In this document: positions 49,364 through 58,143 of the stretch, piece after piece
Position numbering within the stretch: position 1 is the stretch's first letter
Layout: every line of letters begins with the position of its first letter
Origin: Gillisella vitis
GTDB lineage: Bacteria; Pseudomonadota; Alphaproteobacteria; Rhizobiales; Rhizobiaceae
Direction: 5' to 3'
Assembly (NCBI RefSeq): GCF_021559775.1
Contig: NZ_CP056047.1
Coordinates: 2,108,001 to 2,172,000 of the forward strand
Length of the DNA: 64,000 bases
The notes under the pieces: model-generated
Told to the model about the DNA's origin: nothing
The model's database searches: none
Seen by the model: only the letters and a program-made list of their open reading frames with translations
Made by a program: the position numbers and the translations under genes

Positions 49364-49810
49364 CCGGCAGAGCGCTCCATGAACCAAAACGAGACAGCCC
49401 CGCCTTCGCATTTACAAAAAATCATCCTTGATCGAAGGTTAACATCCACGCAGGCCGAATCATCGCATAGAGTTGAGCGTAGAACCGGCGATAGACGGCA
49501 GAGATAATGACCCCAAGGATGAAATACCTGCTTCTGGTCTTTGCGATTTCAATTGCGATGTGGCTTGTCGCCATTGCCCTTGTTAACGACATCTGGAAGC
49601 TTATATCAGCGCAGTGACACGGTTGCGCCTGGGCGGTTGTGCCGGATGGACAGATTGAAAATACGTCCATTCGAAATCTCTGGAAATTGACTGTTACAGT
49701 CTGCTATAATGTCACGAGTTGGATATGTGGCTGGTTCCGTAGCTTTGCTTCGGAACCTGTTTTATTTTCATGGCCACGCCATGCGGGCATGAAAGGTGAA
49801 GGAAGAGGAC
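49364..49810. other. intergenic region with a possible small membrane protein
   Basis: About 450 bases between the DUF2235 gene and greA. It contains the 36-codon ORF at 49507-49617 and a perfect TATAAT at 49705-49710 about 100 bases before greA, although no -35 box stands at the normal distance. No other gene is seen. Confidence 0.5.
49507..49617 (+). CDS. possible 36-aa single-helix membrane protein
   Basis: ATG ACC CCA AGG ATG AAA begins a frame with one strong hydrophobic helix (KYLLLVFAISIAMWLVAIALV) and a short polar tail (NDIWKLISAQ). The composition is that of a genuine small membrane protein rather than a random frame. The ribosome-binding site is modest (AGAG at about 4 bases), and an internal ATG at 49519 is an alternative start. 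I know no family. Confidence 0.4.
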   Translation: MTPRMKYLLLVFAISIAMWLVAIALVNDIWKLISAQ

Positions 49811-50287
49811 ATGGTTGATAAGGTACCGATGACGCAGAACGGCTTCTCCAAGCTTCAGGAGGAACTGCGCTGGCGTCAACAAGAAGAACGTCCTCGGATC
49901 ATTGAGGCCATTGCCGAAGCGCGCGCCCATGGCGACCTTTCGGAAAATGCCGAATATCATGCCGCCAAGGAAGCCCAGAGCCATAATGAAGGCCGGGTCT
50001 CCGAACTCGAAGATCTGACTGCGCGCGCGGAAGTCATCGATCTGTCGAAAATGTCCGGCTCGAAAATCAAGTTCGGCGCCACCGTCAAGCTGATCGATGA
50101 AGATACCGACGAGGAAAAAATCTACCAGATCGTCGGCGATCAGGAAGCCGATGTGAAGGCTGGGCGTATCTCGATTTCCTCGCCGATTGCCCGCGCCATG
50201 ATTGGCAAGGAAGCCGGCGACAGTATCGAAGTCGTAGCTCCCGGCGGCTCCAAGGCCTACGAAATTATCGCGGTCAACTGGGGTTGA
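49811..50287 (+). CDS. greA: transcription elongation factor GreA
   Basis: Rescues arrested RNA polymerase by stimulating cleavage of the nascent RNA 3' end; 158 residues. The N-terminal coiled coil has the acidic tip ([21 protein letters not shown]). The C-terminal FKBP-like domain contains [29 protein letters not shown] precedes the ATG at 49811. It ends at 50287, just before a terminator. Confidence 0.97.
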   Translation: MVDKVPMTQNGFSKLQEELRWRQQEERPRIIEAIAEARAHGDLSENAEYHAAKEAQSHNEGRVSELEDLTARAEVIDLSKMSGSKIKFGATVKLIDEDTDEEKIYQIVGDQEADVKAGRISISSPIARAMIGKEAGDSIEVVAPGGSKAYEIIAVNWG

Positions 50288-50310
50288 TCTCCAGCCTCTG
50301 CTGTTGAAAA

Positions 50311-50338
50311 AGGCGCGCCTTGCAGGTGCGTCTTTTTT
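50311..50338 (+). terminator. greA terminator
   Basis: AGGCGCGCCT (50311-50320) pairs with AGGTGCGTCT (50324-50333) with two G-T wobbles, followed by a T-run. Confidence 0.88.
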
Positions 50339-50368
50339 CTGTGAGCCGTAACCTGCAATGTAGCCGTG

Positions 50369-51469
50369 ATGACGAAAGGTACCCTGTGCGTGCTTGATCC
50401 TGCTTCAATCCTTGTGGTGGCTCCTCATTTCAAGCGGCGGCTTTCGGGCGTAACCTCCACCGTGGTGCAATTAATCCCGCAGCAGCGCCGCCGCGGACTG
50501 GCCATTGCCACACTTGGCCCCGGCCTGCCGGAGACTATGCCCGCCCTCACCTTCGCACAAATGCCAGCCTTGTGGAAAAAGCCGCGCGGCGCTTCCCATC
50601 GCGTCTGGCATGCCCGGCGCAATCTGGAAATGTTGGCAGGCGTGGTGTTGCGCGACGTGTTGCGCATGCCGCTGAAACTGTTGTTTACCTCGGCGGCCCA
50701 GCGTCATCACAGCCGCTATACCCGTTGGCTGATCTCGAAAATGGATGCCGTGGTCGCCACCAGCGCCCGCTCCGGTTCGTTTTTGCAGGTGCCGCATAGC
50801 GTTATCCGCCACGGTATCGACACCGAACTGTTTCATCCGCCGCAAGGTGCCGAGGACAGAATAGCAGCCACCAACCTGCCGGGCGATCATCTGATCGGCT
50901 GCTTTGGTCGGGTGCGCCATCAAAAGGGCACCGATCTGTTCGTCAAGGCAATGATTGAGCTGCTGCCCCGCTATCCCGGCTGGACAGCTGTGGTCTCCGG
51001 TCGCGTCACCCCGGAACACAAGGGCTTTGCCGAGGGGCTAAAGGCGCAGATTGCCTCTGCCGATCTGACGGAGCGGATCGTTTTTCTGGGCGAGGTCGAA
51101 GATATCAAGCCGTGGTATCGGCGGCTGACGCTCTATGTCGCGCCCTCGCGCAATGAAGGGTTTGGCCTGACGCCGCTGGAAGCCATGGCGTCCGAAACCG
51201 TGGTGGTCGCATCGGACGCCGGGGCCTATGCGGAACTGATTGCCGAAGGGGCAACCGGCGCCGTGGTTGCCGCCGATGCCTATGCGCCGCTGCGTGATGC
51301 AATCGAGCCTTATCTGGCCGATCCCGGTCGCGCCTGCCTACATGGCAAGGCTGCCGTTGCCCATGTGCGGGAAAATTTCGCGCTTGCCAGAGAAGCGGCA
51401 GGGCTGGAGGCGGTCTATAGCCGATTGCTCGGCAGGCCGGTCATCGCGCCGCCCGCGCCCCAACCATAA
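50369..51469 (+). CDS. GT4-type glycosyltransferase, LpcC-like (LPS core)
   Basis: A GT-B-fold glycosyltransferase of about 366 residues. HFKRRLSGVTSTVVQLIPQQ near the start and the C-terminal nucleotide-sugar site (PSRNEGFGLTPLEAMASETVVVAS with the E-x7-E pattern) are clear. The opening and length recall rhizobial LpcC, the mannosyltransferase acting on the Kdo of the LPS core; the match is from memory. The start is uncertain: ATG 50369 or GTG 50366, neither with a good ribosome-binding site. Ten bases separate it from the GT25 gene, so they form an operon. Confidence 0.82.
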   Translation: MTKGTLCVLDPASILVVAPHFKRRLSGVTSTVVQLIPQQRRRGLAIATLGPGLPETMPALTFAQMPALWKKPRGASHRVWHARRNLEMLAGVVLRDVLRMPLKLLFTSAAQRHHSRYTRWLISKMDAVVATSARSGSFLQVPHSVIRHGIDTELFHPPQGAEDRIAATNLPGDHLIGCFGRVRHQKGTDLFVKAMIELLPRYPGWTAVVSGRVTPEHKGFAEGLKAQIASADLTERIVFLGEVEDIKPWYRRLTLYVAPSRNEGFGLTPLEAMASETVVVASDAGAYAELIAEGATGAVVAADAYAPLRDAIEPYLADPGRACLHGKAAVAHVRENFALAREAAGLEAVYSRLLGRPVIAPPAPQP

Positions 51470-51479
51470 AGCCGACGCC

Positions 51480-52307
51480 ATGCAGGTGCTGATCATCAAT
51501 CTCGACCGCGCCCGTGAGCGTCTGGCCTTCCAGCAGGCGCAGATGCATGCCCTTGGGCTGTCCTTCACCCGCATCGCGGCCTTGGATGCCGACCATCTTC
51601 CCGATCTGGGCGAGGCCTATTGGAACGGCTGGGAAAGACCGATTCGGCCTGCGGAACGGGCCTGCCTGCTCAGCCATCGCCAGACCTGGGAGACCATTGC
51701 CGAAGGCGCAAACCCCGTGCTGGTGCTGGAAGACGATGCGGTGCTGTCTGACAGAGTTCCAGCTCTCTTGGAAACGCTGCGCCATCGTAGCGATCTCGAC
51801 CATGTGACGCTGGAAACCCGCAGCCGCAAAAAACTTGTCGCTCGCGCCAGCCTCTCCGATCTGCCACTGCGCAGGCTCTATCAGGATCGTTCCGGGGCTG
51901 CGGCCTATATTCTCTGGCCAACGGGAGCCGCCAAGCTTCTCCAGCGCAGTGCCATCAACGGTGCCATTGCCGATGCGGTGATCTGCGCGGCCTATGAGCT
52001 TGCCTCTTTCCAGGCCGATCCGGCGCTGGCCGTGCAACTGGACCGCTGCGCGCCCTATGGCCTGCCCGAACCCATTGCGACCCAGTCGTCGATTTCGCCC
52101 ACTCAATCAGAAAAGCAGAGCCCCTCCCTCGCCTTTCGGCTCAGGCGGATCAAGGCCCAGCTGCGGATGGGCCTGCGTCAGCTTTGCCACAGCAATGATG
52201 CGCAACGGCGGCAGGTGCCGGTCCGGCGCGAGGATTTCGACTATCTGAAGAGCTTGGCTGTCACTCAGACCACCAGCCCGTCCGCCCCCGGTGATGCTGC
52301 GCCTTAA
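51480..52307 (+). CDS. GT25-family glycosyltransferase
   Basis: A 275-residue enzyme of the LPS glycosyltransferase family 25. MQVLIINLDRARERLAFQQAQM is the classic opening. ACLLSHRQTWETI and VLVLEDDAVL (the acidic metal motif) follow, then YQDRSGAAAYILWPTGAAKLL. Such enzymes often add galactose or glucose to lipooligosaccharide. It starts at ATG 51480, 10 bases after the LpcC-like gene, with translation likely to be coupled. The last 47 bases overlap the 3' end of the convergent gene. Confidence 0.88.
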   Translation: MQVLIINLDRARERLAFQQAQMHALGLSFTRIAALDADHLPDLGEAYWNGWERPIRPAERACLLSHRQTWETIAEGANPVLVLEDDAVLSDRVPALLETLRHRSDLDHVTLETRSRKKLVARASLSDLPLRRLYQDRSGAAAYILWPTGAAKLLQRSAINGAIADAVICAAYELASFQADPALAVQLDRCAPYGLPEPIATQSSISPTQSEKQSPSLAFRLRRIKAQLRMGLRQLCHSNDAQRRQVPVRREDFDYLKSLAVTQTTSPSAPGDAAP

Positions 52308-53013
52308 GGCGGGCAAAGGCGGTATCTTCCACCTGCAGCCGGTCGAAGACGGTTTTCAGCATCAGTCCAACAGGGCCTTGCGCCATCAATCCGTCCAGCC
52401 GCCAGCGCATGTTGCGCAGGGTATCGTCAGTGCCGATGGTAAAGCAGGACAGGCCGGAAAACAGCGAAATCAACTCCGATTGCAGCCGCTCCAACTTTTG
52501 CGCATCGGCCGGTGCCGGAGCCGTCGCCAGCACCCGCTCGGTCTCATAGATTTTCACCGTATTGACCAGCAGCGACACCAGCATGGCTCTTGCCCGCTCC
52601 CCGGCATCCGGGTGATGATCGACAAAACTGTCGGCAGCCGAAACCAGCCAGCGCAGATTGAGGTTTTCGCAGAGGAAATCAGCCTCCGCCTCCCACAATG
52701 CCTGTAATTGCGCAAATGTCTGTTCCACCTGGAATTCACGGCGCAACAGCACGATCAGCCGGGCATGATGCCAGAGCAGCTCCGGCTGGCCCGAAAATTC
52801 GCGGCGCAGGTTTTCCAGATGCAGATCAAGCGATTTTTCCGAACCGCGCGTCTGCAAAGCCGAGTCACCCTCGACGATCTGATGTTTGAGCGCCTGATAA
52901 TCCAGATCCCCCTCAGCATGGCGCGAGGCACCCCAGCGTTTGCGATGCTGATTAAGGGAAAAGAACCGCTCAAGCCGGGTTTTCTTGCGAGGCCGGGTTT
53001 TCTTGCCGAACAT
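52261..53013 (-). CDS. hypothetical protein, basic N-terminus
   Basis: A 250-residue soluble protein of no family I recognise. Residues 1-30 are strongly basic (KKTRPRKKTRLERFF). The rest is helical with many Leu and Arg, with segments such as LLWHHARLIVLLRREF and LLVNTVKIYETERVL that suggest an alpha-solenoid or TPR-like fold. The ATG at 53013 is the first in the frame. It converges with the GT25 gene (47-base overlap) and is followed upstream, on the same strand, by the Kdo-transferase-like gene, so a link with surface-polysaccharide synthesis is possible but unproven. Confidence 0.65.
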   Translation of the reverse strand: MFGKKTRPRKKTRLERFFSLNQHRKRWGASRHAEGDLDYQALKHQIVEGDSALQTRGSEKSLDLHLENLRREFSGQPELLWHHARLIVLLRREFQVEQTFAQLQALWEAEADFLCENLNLRWLVSAADSFVDHHPDAGERARAMLVSLLVNTVKIYETERVLATAPAPADAQKLERLQSELISLFSGLSCFTIGTDDTLRNMRWRLDGLMAQGPVGLMLKTVFDRLQVEDTAFARLKAQHHRGRTGWWSE

Positions 53014-53081
53014 GCCCTATCCTGTCACGAAGGTCTCAGCAGCCTGATGAGAGGCAGCCACACAAAGCGCAACAAGGCGCA

Positions 53082-54119
53082 TCACAGTCCCTGTAGCTGA
53101 AAACCAGCCAGAACGGAATGGGCAGGACTATGGCGCGCCTGACGGCTAACGCCGGCGCACCGCATGGCGAGAATAGGTGCAAACCGTTTCAACACATCCC
53201 CGGCGCGGATTTCGTCCAGCGTCCAATGGGCATAAGCGATATCATAGAAAAGCTGCTCGCGTTCCGGCAAAGGCGGATCGACCACATCCTCGATCTGTTT
53301 GGAGCAAATCGGCGCGGCGATATTGAAGCGTGATAGCGTGATGACCGGCACGCCTTGCAGCAGGGAATCCAGCGAAAAAGACGATGAATAGCATATGGTG
53401 CAATGCGCCCGCGCCAATTCATCGACAACGGTGAGGGACGACAGGCCGGAAAGGTGCAGTCCGGAAACTGTCGCAAGCTCTGCCTCCAGCGCCGCGAAAT
53501 CCTCGTTTTTCATGCCCGGATGTGGCCGCACGATGATGGGCCGATCCGTCAGCCTGCGCACGTGGCGAGCGGTTGCCACCAACCACTGCCGAACATCCAT
53601 GCCACGCATGGCCGCGTCTCCGGGAATCTGCCCGATGATCAACACATGCTCACCAGCACTGCGATAGGGCTTCAGCCGAATATTCAGCGCAGTGCTTTGC
53701 TGTTCCCAGCGGTCCGGCGGGCTATTGGCATTACAGAAATCACCCTCGCCGGGCAGGGAACCGTCAAGGGCGATCCGGTAGAAATTATGCTTGAATTTAT
53801 ACAGGCTGCGGCGATGTCCAAGCAGGGTATGATACCAGTTAAACGATCGCTTGCTGGTCTCACGCCCCCAGAATCCGACTTCGACCGTCAGCAACGGCCC
53901 CTTATGCTGAACGGCAATAGCGGTGCGCAAGGCATGGACCGGCGTCGAGTCACGCCCGAAAGATCCGAAGATCACGGCGACGTCGCAGGGTTTATAGCTC
54001 GCGTCCTCCACGAGCGACACGCGAAGAGACGGATGAGAATGTTTCGCAAAGGCCTCGAAGGGGAATTCCTTCTTGGTTGCCCGAAACACATTGACGTTTA
54101 TCGCATCAGATACCTGCAT
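53082..54119 (-). CDS. capsule/Kdo-transferase-like glycan enzyme
   Basis: A 345-residue protein that looks like the KpsC/KpsS-type or CDP-glycerol-transferase-type capsule enzymes. ADR-type segment RPIIVRPHPGMKNEDF and CTICYSSSFSLDSLLQGVPVITL are the recognisable sugar-nucleotide-binding parts. The N-terminal half (VAVIFGSFGRDSTPVHALRTAI) forms the other lobe. The ATG at 54119 has GAGG 7 bases upstream. No capsule-export genes (KpsM, T, D, E) are present here. The acceptor and sugar are unknown; the assignment rests on the C-terminal motifs. Confidence 0.65.
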   Translation of the reverse strand: MQVSDAINVNVFRATKKEFPFEAFAKHSHPSLRVSLVEDASYKPCDVAVIFGSFGRDSTPVHALRTAIAVQHKGPLLTVEVGFWGRETSKRSFNWYHTLLGHRRSLYKFKHNFYRIALDGSLPGEGDFCNANSPPDRWEQQSTALNIRLKPYRSAGEHVLIIGQIPGDAAMRGMDVRQWLVATARHVRRLTDRPIIVRPHPGMKNEDFAALEAELATVSGLHLSGLSSLTVVDELARAHCTICYSSSFSLDSLLQGVPVITLSRFNIAAPICSKQIEDVVDPPLPEREQLFYDIAYAHWTLDEIRAGDVLKRFAPILAMRCAGVSRQARHSPAHSVLAGFQLQGL

Positions 54120-54605
54120 TTCGGTGTCCTCTTGCCCGTCACACGGCAATCTCCAGGCTGTAAAATACCGGGATTCCAAACTACCGATCATAAACCCGTG
54201 ATTGTCACAGGACCAATCAATTCGTGTTTGTATTCACTGGACAACCGCGATTTCTCCCAGTTTTCCCTGAAAAGAAGCGCGGATACACCCGTAGTTTTGA
54301 ACAGGCCTTCCCAGCCCCGGACGAATTTGTGATTTTTTTAAAAAACCCTGGCGCGAATCAGTAACTTATTGGTTACTACAATATCAGAGCATTCTATCCC
54401 CCAAGCGCCGCATCTGGCGCAAAGCGGATAAAATCAGGTGTTGGGATCAAGATGAGCTTGATCCCTCTATACATGCGGGATTCTTGGGCCGGTATATGGC
54501 AGCAGGAAATCCGCAGCAGGTTCAAGACATTACAGCATCATGCATTTGAGAAAACGCATGGATGTTGAGGCGCTGGGACAGCGCTATCCATTAAAAGGGG
54601 GGACC
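54120..54605. other. intergenic region before the sulfotransferase gene
   Basis: About 490 bases between divergent genes, AT-rich around 54330-54400, with an inverted repeat AGTAAC/GTTACT at 54360-54377 that could be an operator. No gene or RNA is recognised. Confidence 0.4.
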
Positions 54606-55220
54606 ATGACGGTCGTTGCGCCAAACTTTGTCTTTGTACATGTTCCGAAATCCGCCGGGAGATCCATCACCAGGGTGCTGGGTGGCGAGACTCAAGGGGT
54701 TCCGACCCATACGCCGTACACGAAGCTCGCCAATTTCGGCATCGACAAGCGTTTCAGCTTCGGCTTCGTTCGAAACCCATGGGACCGAATGGTATCCCTT
54801 TACTCGTTTCTTTGCCAGAAACGGCTACAAGCCTATGAGTGCCCCGATTACCAGCAGCATATTCGCGATATCGGCTTCAAAGCCTGGCTGCTTGAAGATG
54901 AATATTATTCGCGGCATGACGAACATTGGCCGGATGAAGGCCTGCCCCCTCTTCAACGCCGCTCGCAATTGTTCTGGTTGTCCGGCTGCGACTTCATCGG
55001 AAAGATCGAAAACATCAATTCGGATTTCCGCCATATCCGCAAACGGATCGGATTGAAGCCGACCTTGATGGAAAGACTGCGCCTGACCAGCCCGGTCCCG
55101 AAGAAAAACAGCTCGAAACGCGGCAATTATACCCGCTATTTCGATGAGGAAACCAGAGCCTTTGTTGAGGCCCATTTCCAGGAGGAAATCCGCGTGTTCA
55201 ACTATACATTCGGCTCCTGA
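54606..55220 (+). CDS. sulfotransferase-family-2 (carbohydrate) protein
   Basis: A PAPS-dependent sulfotransferase-like protein of 204 residues. The 5'-phosphosulfate loop is FVHVPKSAGRSI and the 3'-phosphate motif is FGFVRNPWDRMVSLYSF, both standard for the carbohydrate sulfotransferase family. The ATG at 54606 follows a GGGGGG stretch. There is no membrane segment, so it would act in the cytoplasm on a lipid-linked or nucleotide-linked sugar. Neighbouring glycan genes suggest sulfation of a surface polysaccharide or LPS, as known for some rhizobia; this is inference. Confidence 0.85.
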   Translation: MTVVAPNFVFVHVPKSAGRSITRVLGGETQGVPTHTPYTKLANFGIDKRFSFGFVRNPWDRMVSLYSFLCQKRLQAYECPDYQQHIRDIGFKAWLLEDEYYSRHDEHWPDEGLPPLQRRSQLFWLSGCDFIGKIENINSDFRHIRKRIGLKPTLMERLRLTSPVPKKNSSKRGNYTRYFDEETRAFVEAHFQEEIRVFNYTFGS

Positions 55221-55241
55221 TACCCAATCTCGAAAATGTGA

Positions 55242-55340
55242 GCCGCGCCCTCGCCGTGAAGGCATGCAAATATCTCAAACGCTTGCATCGCTTGAGATAT
55301 TTGCAAAAATGATGGGCGCGATCATTTTCAATGACTCTTC
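55242..55340. repeat. palindromic intergenic repeat, copy A
   Basis: GCAAATATCTCAA (55266-55278) pairs with TTGAGATATTTGC (55292-55304). The flanks (CGCCGTGAAGGC before, ATCATTTTCAATG after) match those of copy B at 63610-63715, so this is a repeat of about 100 bases rather than just a terminator. Confidence 0.7.
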
Positions 55341-55414
55341 GTAGAAAATCTGTTTGAGATAAAATCAGGGCGCTGACCGTAAGCAGAACAGCGCCGGATT
55401 TCGAGGAGCCACAC

Positions 55415-56407
55415 GTGATATCTGCCCCCTTACACCACGCGCGACTGAAAGTCGTATGCATTGGCTTCTGGGCAGATTACGAAGACTATTTCTGGACCAG
55501 GGCCGATACCACGCGCTTTGATGTCGCAGTCGTCAACGTCAAACAGCAAGCGCGCCGTCAGCTGATCTTCAAGATCCTGCCGCGCTTCTGCCGGAAATAC
55601 GTTTACGAGAGGATACTCACGGATCATATTGCCCGCCATCCCGACGCCTTGTTCATCGTCAACGAGCGCGAGGAGATCGTGGATTATCTTCACCGCACGC
55701 GCCCCAGGGCATCTATTGCCGTGGTCGTGCGCAATCCAATTGCCACAAAAAACGGCATGGGACCTCTGCTGCGCGATCTTCATGCCGAAGGCTATCCGGT
55801 TCTGTCCTTCGACCAGGCCGATTGCGAGCGCTACGGCTTTGAATTCTACAGGCAATTTATCGCCGCGGTAGACGGTGTCCGCTCGGTCAATCCAGTCTAC
55901 GACTTCGCCTTTCTGGGCAAGGACAAGGGACGCAAGGATCTGATAGAGACACTCAGCGATCAGTTGACACAAAAGGGCTTCAGCACCTCTATCCGTTTCA
56001 CCGAGGTGAAAAAGCACCGCAAGACACTGACCGAACGTCTCGCCAAGAAACCGGTCAATAAGCCCTATCCCGCCTATCTCGCCGAAAATCTTGCCGCACG
56101 CTGCATCATTGATATCGTCCAGGACGGCCAGAAGGGCTTGACGCTGCGACCGCTGGAAGCCGCTCTCTACGGACGCAAGCTCATGACCAACAATCGGTCT
56201 GTGCGCGACGAGGAATTTTATCATCCAGACAATGTCTTCATTCTCGGTGAGCATTCAAACCGCCCACAGGGCCTGGAAGGAATAGAGGATTTCTGCAAGG
56301 CGCCCTTCGTCGAAATCTCGCCGCAGGTTATGGCGCTCTACTCGGTGGATGCGCTGATCGACCAGATCACTGGCCTGCTCAAGCCCACATCAAGTCTTGA
56401 GAAATAG
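55415..56407 (+). CDS. unknown protein, probably glycosyltransferase-like
   Basis: A 330-residue soluble protein starting at GTG 55415 (GAGGAG 6 bases upstream). LKVVCIGFWADYEDYFWTR opens with a Rossmann-like strand. VYDFAFLGKDKGRKDLIETL begins a second domain, and QDGQKGLTLRPLEAALYGRKLMTNN resembles the nucleotide-sugar-binding E-containing helix of GT-B enzymes. It looks like the uncharacterised glycosyltransferase-like proteins in polysaccharide loci. It follows the sulfotransferase on the same strand after a repeat element. Confidence 0.6.
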   Translation: MISAPLHHARLKVVCIGFWADYEDYFWTRADTTRFDVAVVNVKQQARRQLIFKILPRFCRKYVYERILTDHIARHPDALFIVNEREEIVDYLHRTRPRASIAVVVRNPIATKNGMGPLLRDLHAEGYPVLSFDQADCERYGFEFYRQFIAAVDGVRSVNPVYDFAFLGKDKGRKDLIETLSDQLTQKGFSTSIRFTEVKKHRKTLTERLAKKPVNKPYPAYLAENLAARCIIDIVQDGQKGLTLRPLEAALYGRKLMTNNRSVRDEEFYHPDNVFILGEHSNRPQGLEGIEDFCKAPFVEISPQVMALYSVDALIDQITGLLKPTSSLEK

Positions 56408-56447
56408 CAGCACGAATCATGGACGATGATTTTGCGGCAAGGCGCAA

Positions 56448-56478
56448 TCAAATATCCACCAGCGTCAAATATCCACCA
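56448..56478. repeat. 17-base tandem duplication at the lrp 3' end
   Basis: TCAAATATCCACCA occurs at 56448-56461 and again at 56465-56478. The duplication copies the last codons and stop of the Lrp gene (LVDI-stop) downstream of its real stop. Confidence 0.8.
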
Positions 56479-56932
56479 ACCCAAGCCGCTTGATCTGCCG
56501 GATCGTCAACAGGGTTTTCACCGTATCGACATGGCTATTGGCCGTCAGAGTCTCGATCACGAAATCCTGGAAACTGGTGAGGGTGTCGGCAACGCAGTGT
56601 AGCAGGAAGTCGCTTTCACCATTGACCATCCAGGCCTGGCGCACCAGCGGCCATTGTTCGGTGGCGGCGGCGAAACTCTTCAGATTGGCTTCCGACTGAT
56701 GTTTCAGGCCTACCATGCAGAAGGCAACCAGATCGAAGCCCAGTTTGGGGCCGCTTAAAGCCGCATGATAGCCTTGAATAATGCCCGTCTCTTCCAGCTT
56801 GCGCACCCGGCGAAGGCAGGGCGGTGCGGAAATACCGACGCGCTCCGACAGTTCGACATTGGTCATCCGACCGTCGCGTTGCAGCTCTCTTAGAATTTTG
56901 ATGTCGATGGCATCCAATTCGGCCCGAAACAA
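56465..56932 (-). CDS. Lrp/AsnC-family regulator
   Basis: A 155-residue feast/famine regulator. The winged HTH lies in residues 5-60 (LDAIDIKILRELQRDGRMTNVELSERVGISAPPCLRRVRKLEETGII), followed by the RAM ligand-binding domain (AWMVNGESDFLLHCVAD). It is divergent from trxB with about 230 bases between. The effector is probably an amino acid. It is close to rhizobial Lrp proteins upstream of trxB (from memory). Confidence 0.93.
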   Translation of the reverse strand: MFRAELDAIDIKILRELQRDGRMTNVELSERVGISAPPCLRRVRKLEETGIIQGYHAALSGPKLGFDLVAFCMVGLKHQSEANLKSFAAATEQWPLVRQAWMVNGESDFLLHCVADTLTSFQDFVIETLTANSHVDTVKTLLTIRQIKRLGLVDI

Positions 56933-57164
56933 GCGGTCACCCTTTTATCAAACTCCATGCGCGCTTATGACCCTGACCGGGTTTCAACGCAAGAAAATGT
57001 CCGTTTGCCGCAGTAAAATTACGGTGGATGGAATTGCCCTGTTATAAACGCAGAGCTGCCCTTGAATAAATGCATGGAGCCTTCATAAATGAAATGAAGA
57101 AAAGGCGAGGCAGGCATCCTATATGCCGCACACCACACGTCCCTCGCCACGGAAAGGAAAGACC

Positions 57165-58139
57165 ATGTCCGCCCGCCATACCAAAGTGCTGATTATCGGC
57201 TCTGGTCCCGCCGGTTATACCGCCGCCATCTATGCAGCCCGCGCCATGCTGAAACCGGTGTTGATCGCCGGCATGGAACAGGGCGGCCAGCTGATGATCA
57301 CCACCGATGTGGAAAACTATCCCGGTTTTGCCGATCCGATCCAAGGACCCTGGCTGATGGGCGAAATGCTGAAACAAGCCACCCATGTCGGCACGGAAAT
57401 CGTCAACGACCTGGTGACAGAGGTGGAAACCACCCGCCGCCCCTTCACCGTGAAGACCGATTCCGGCACTGTCTGGACCGCCGACACGCTGATCATCTGC
57501 ACCGGTGCCAAGGCGAAATGGCTGGGCATTGAGAGCGAACAGCATTTCCAGGGTTTCGGGGTTTCGGCCTGCGCCACCTGCGATGGGTTTTTCTATCGCA
57601 ACAAGGACGTGATCGTGGTCGGCGGCGGCAATTCGGCGGTCGAGGAATCGCTCTATCTGTCGCATATCGCCAAGACCGTGACCGTCGTGCATCGCCGCGA
57701 CAGTTTCCGCTCGGAGAAGATTTTGCAGGAGCGGCTGTTTGCCAAGGATAATGTCAAAGTCCTCTGGAACACCGTCATCGATGAAGTCACCGGCATCCCG
57801 GCCAAGCCGCCGATGCCGCCCTCCGTCACCGGCGTGCGGCTGAAGAACCTCGACAGCGGCATCGTCACCGATACCCCCATCGACGGCGTTTTCGTCGCCA
57901 TCGGCCATGCGCCCGCGGTGGAACTGTTCACCGGCAAGCTGAAATTGAAGCCAAATGGCTATCTGTGGACCGCCCCGGATTCGACCGCGACCGACGTGCC
58001 CGGCATTTTTGCCGCCGGCGACGTGACGGATGATATCTACCGCCAGGCTATTACTGCTGCCGGCATGGGCTGTATGGCCGCCCTTGAGGCAGAACGTTAT
58101 CTTGCCGCGGAGATTATCCCGGCTCAGGCCGCGGAGTGA
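57165..58139 (+). CDS. trxB: thioredoxin reductase
   Basis: An FAD-dependent enzyme that reduces thioredoxin with NADPH; 324 residues. The FAD motif is LIIGSGPAGYTAAIYAARA, the redox-active pair is in SACATCDGFF (CxxC), the NADPH motif is VVGGGNSAVEESLYL, and the C-terminal FAD motif is GIFAAGDVTDD. GGAAAGGAAAG precedes the ATG at 57165. The LysR gene starts a few bases after the stop on the same strand, so the two are cotranscribed. Confidence 0.97.
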   Translation: MSARHTKVLIIGSGPAGYTAAIYAARAMLKPVLIAGMEQGGQLMITTDVENYPGFADPIQGPWLMGEMLKQATHVGTEIVNDLVTEVETTRRPFTVKTDSGTVWTADTLIICTGAKAKWLGIESEQHFQGFGVSACATCDGFFYRNKDVIVVGGGNSAVEESLYLSHIAKTVTVVHRRDSFRSEKILQERLFAKDNVKVLWNTVIDEVTGIPAKPPMPPSVTGVRLKNLDSGIVTDTPIDGVFVAIGHAPAVELFTGKLKLKPNGYLWTAPDSTATDVPGIFAAGDVTDDIYRQAITAAGMGCMAALEAERYLAAEIIPAQAAE

Positions 58140-58143
58140 GGGC

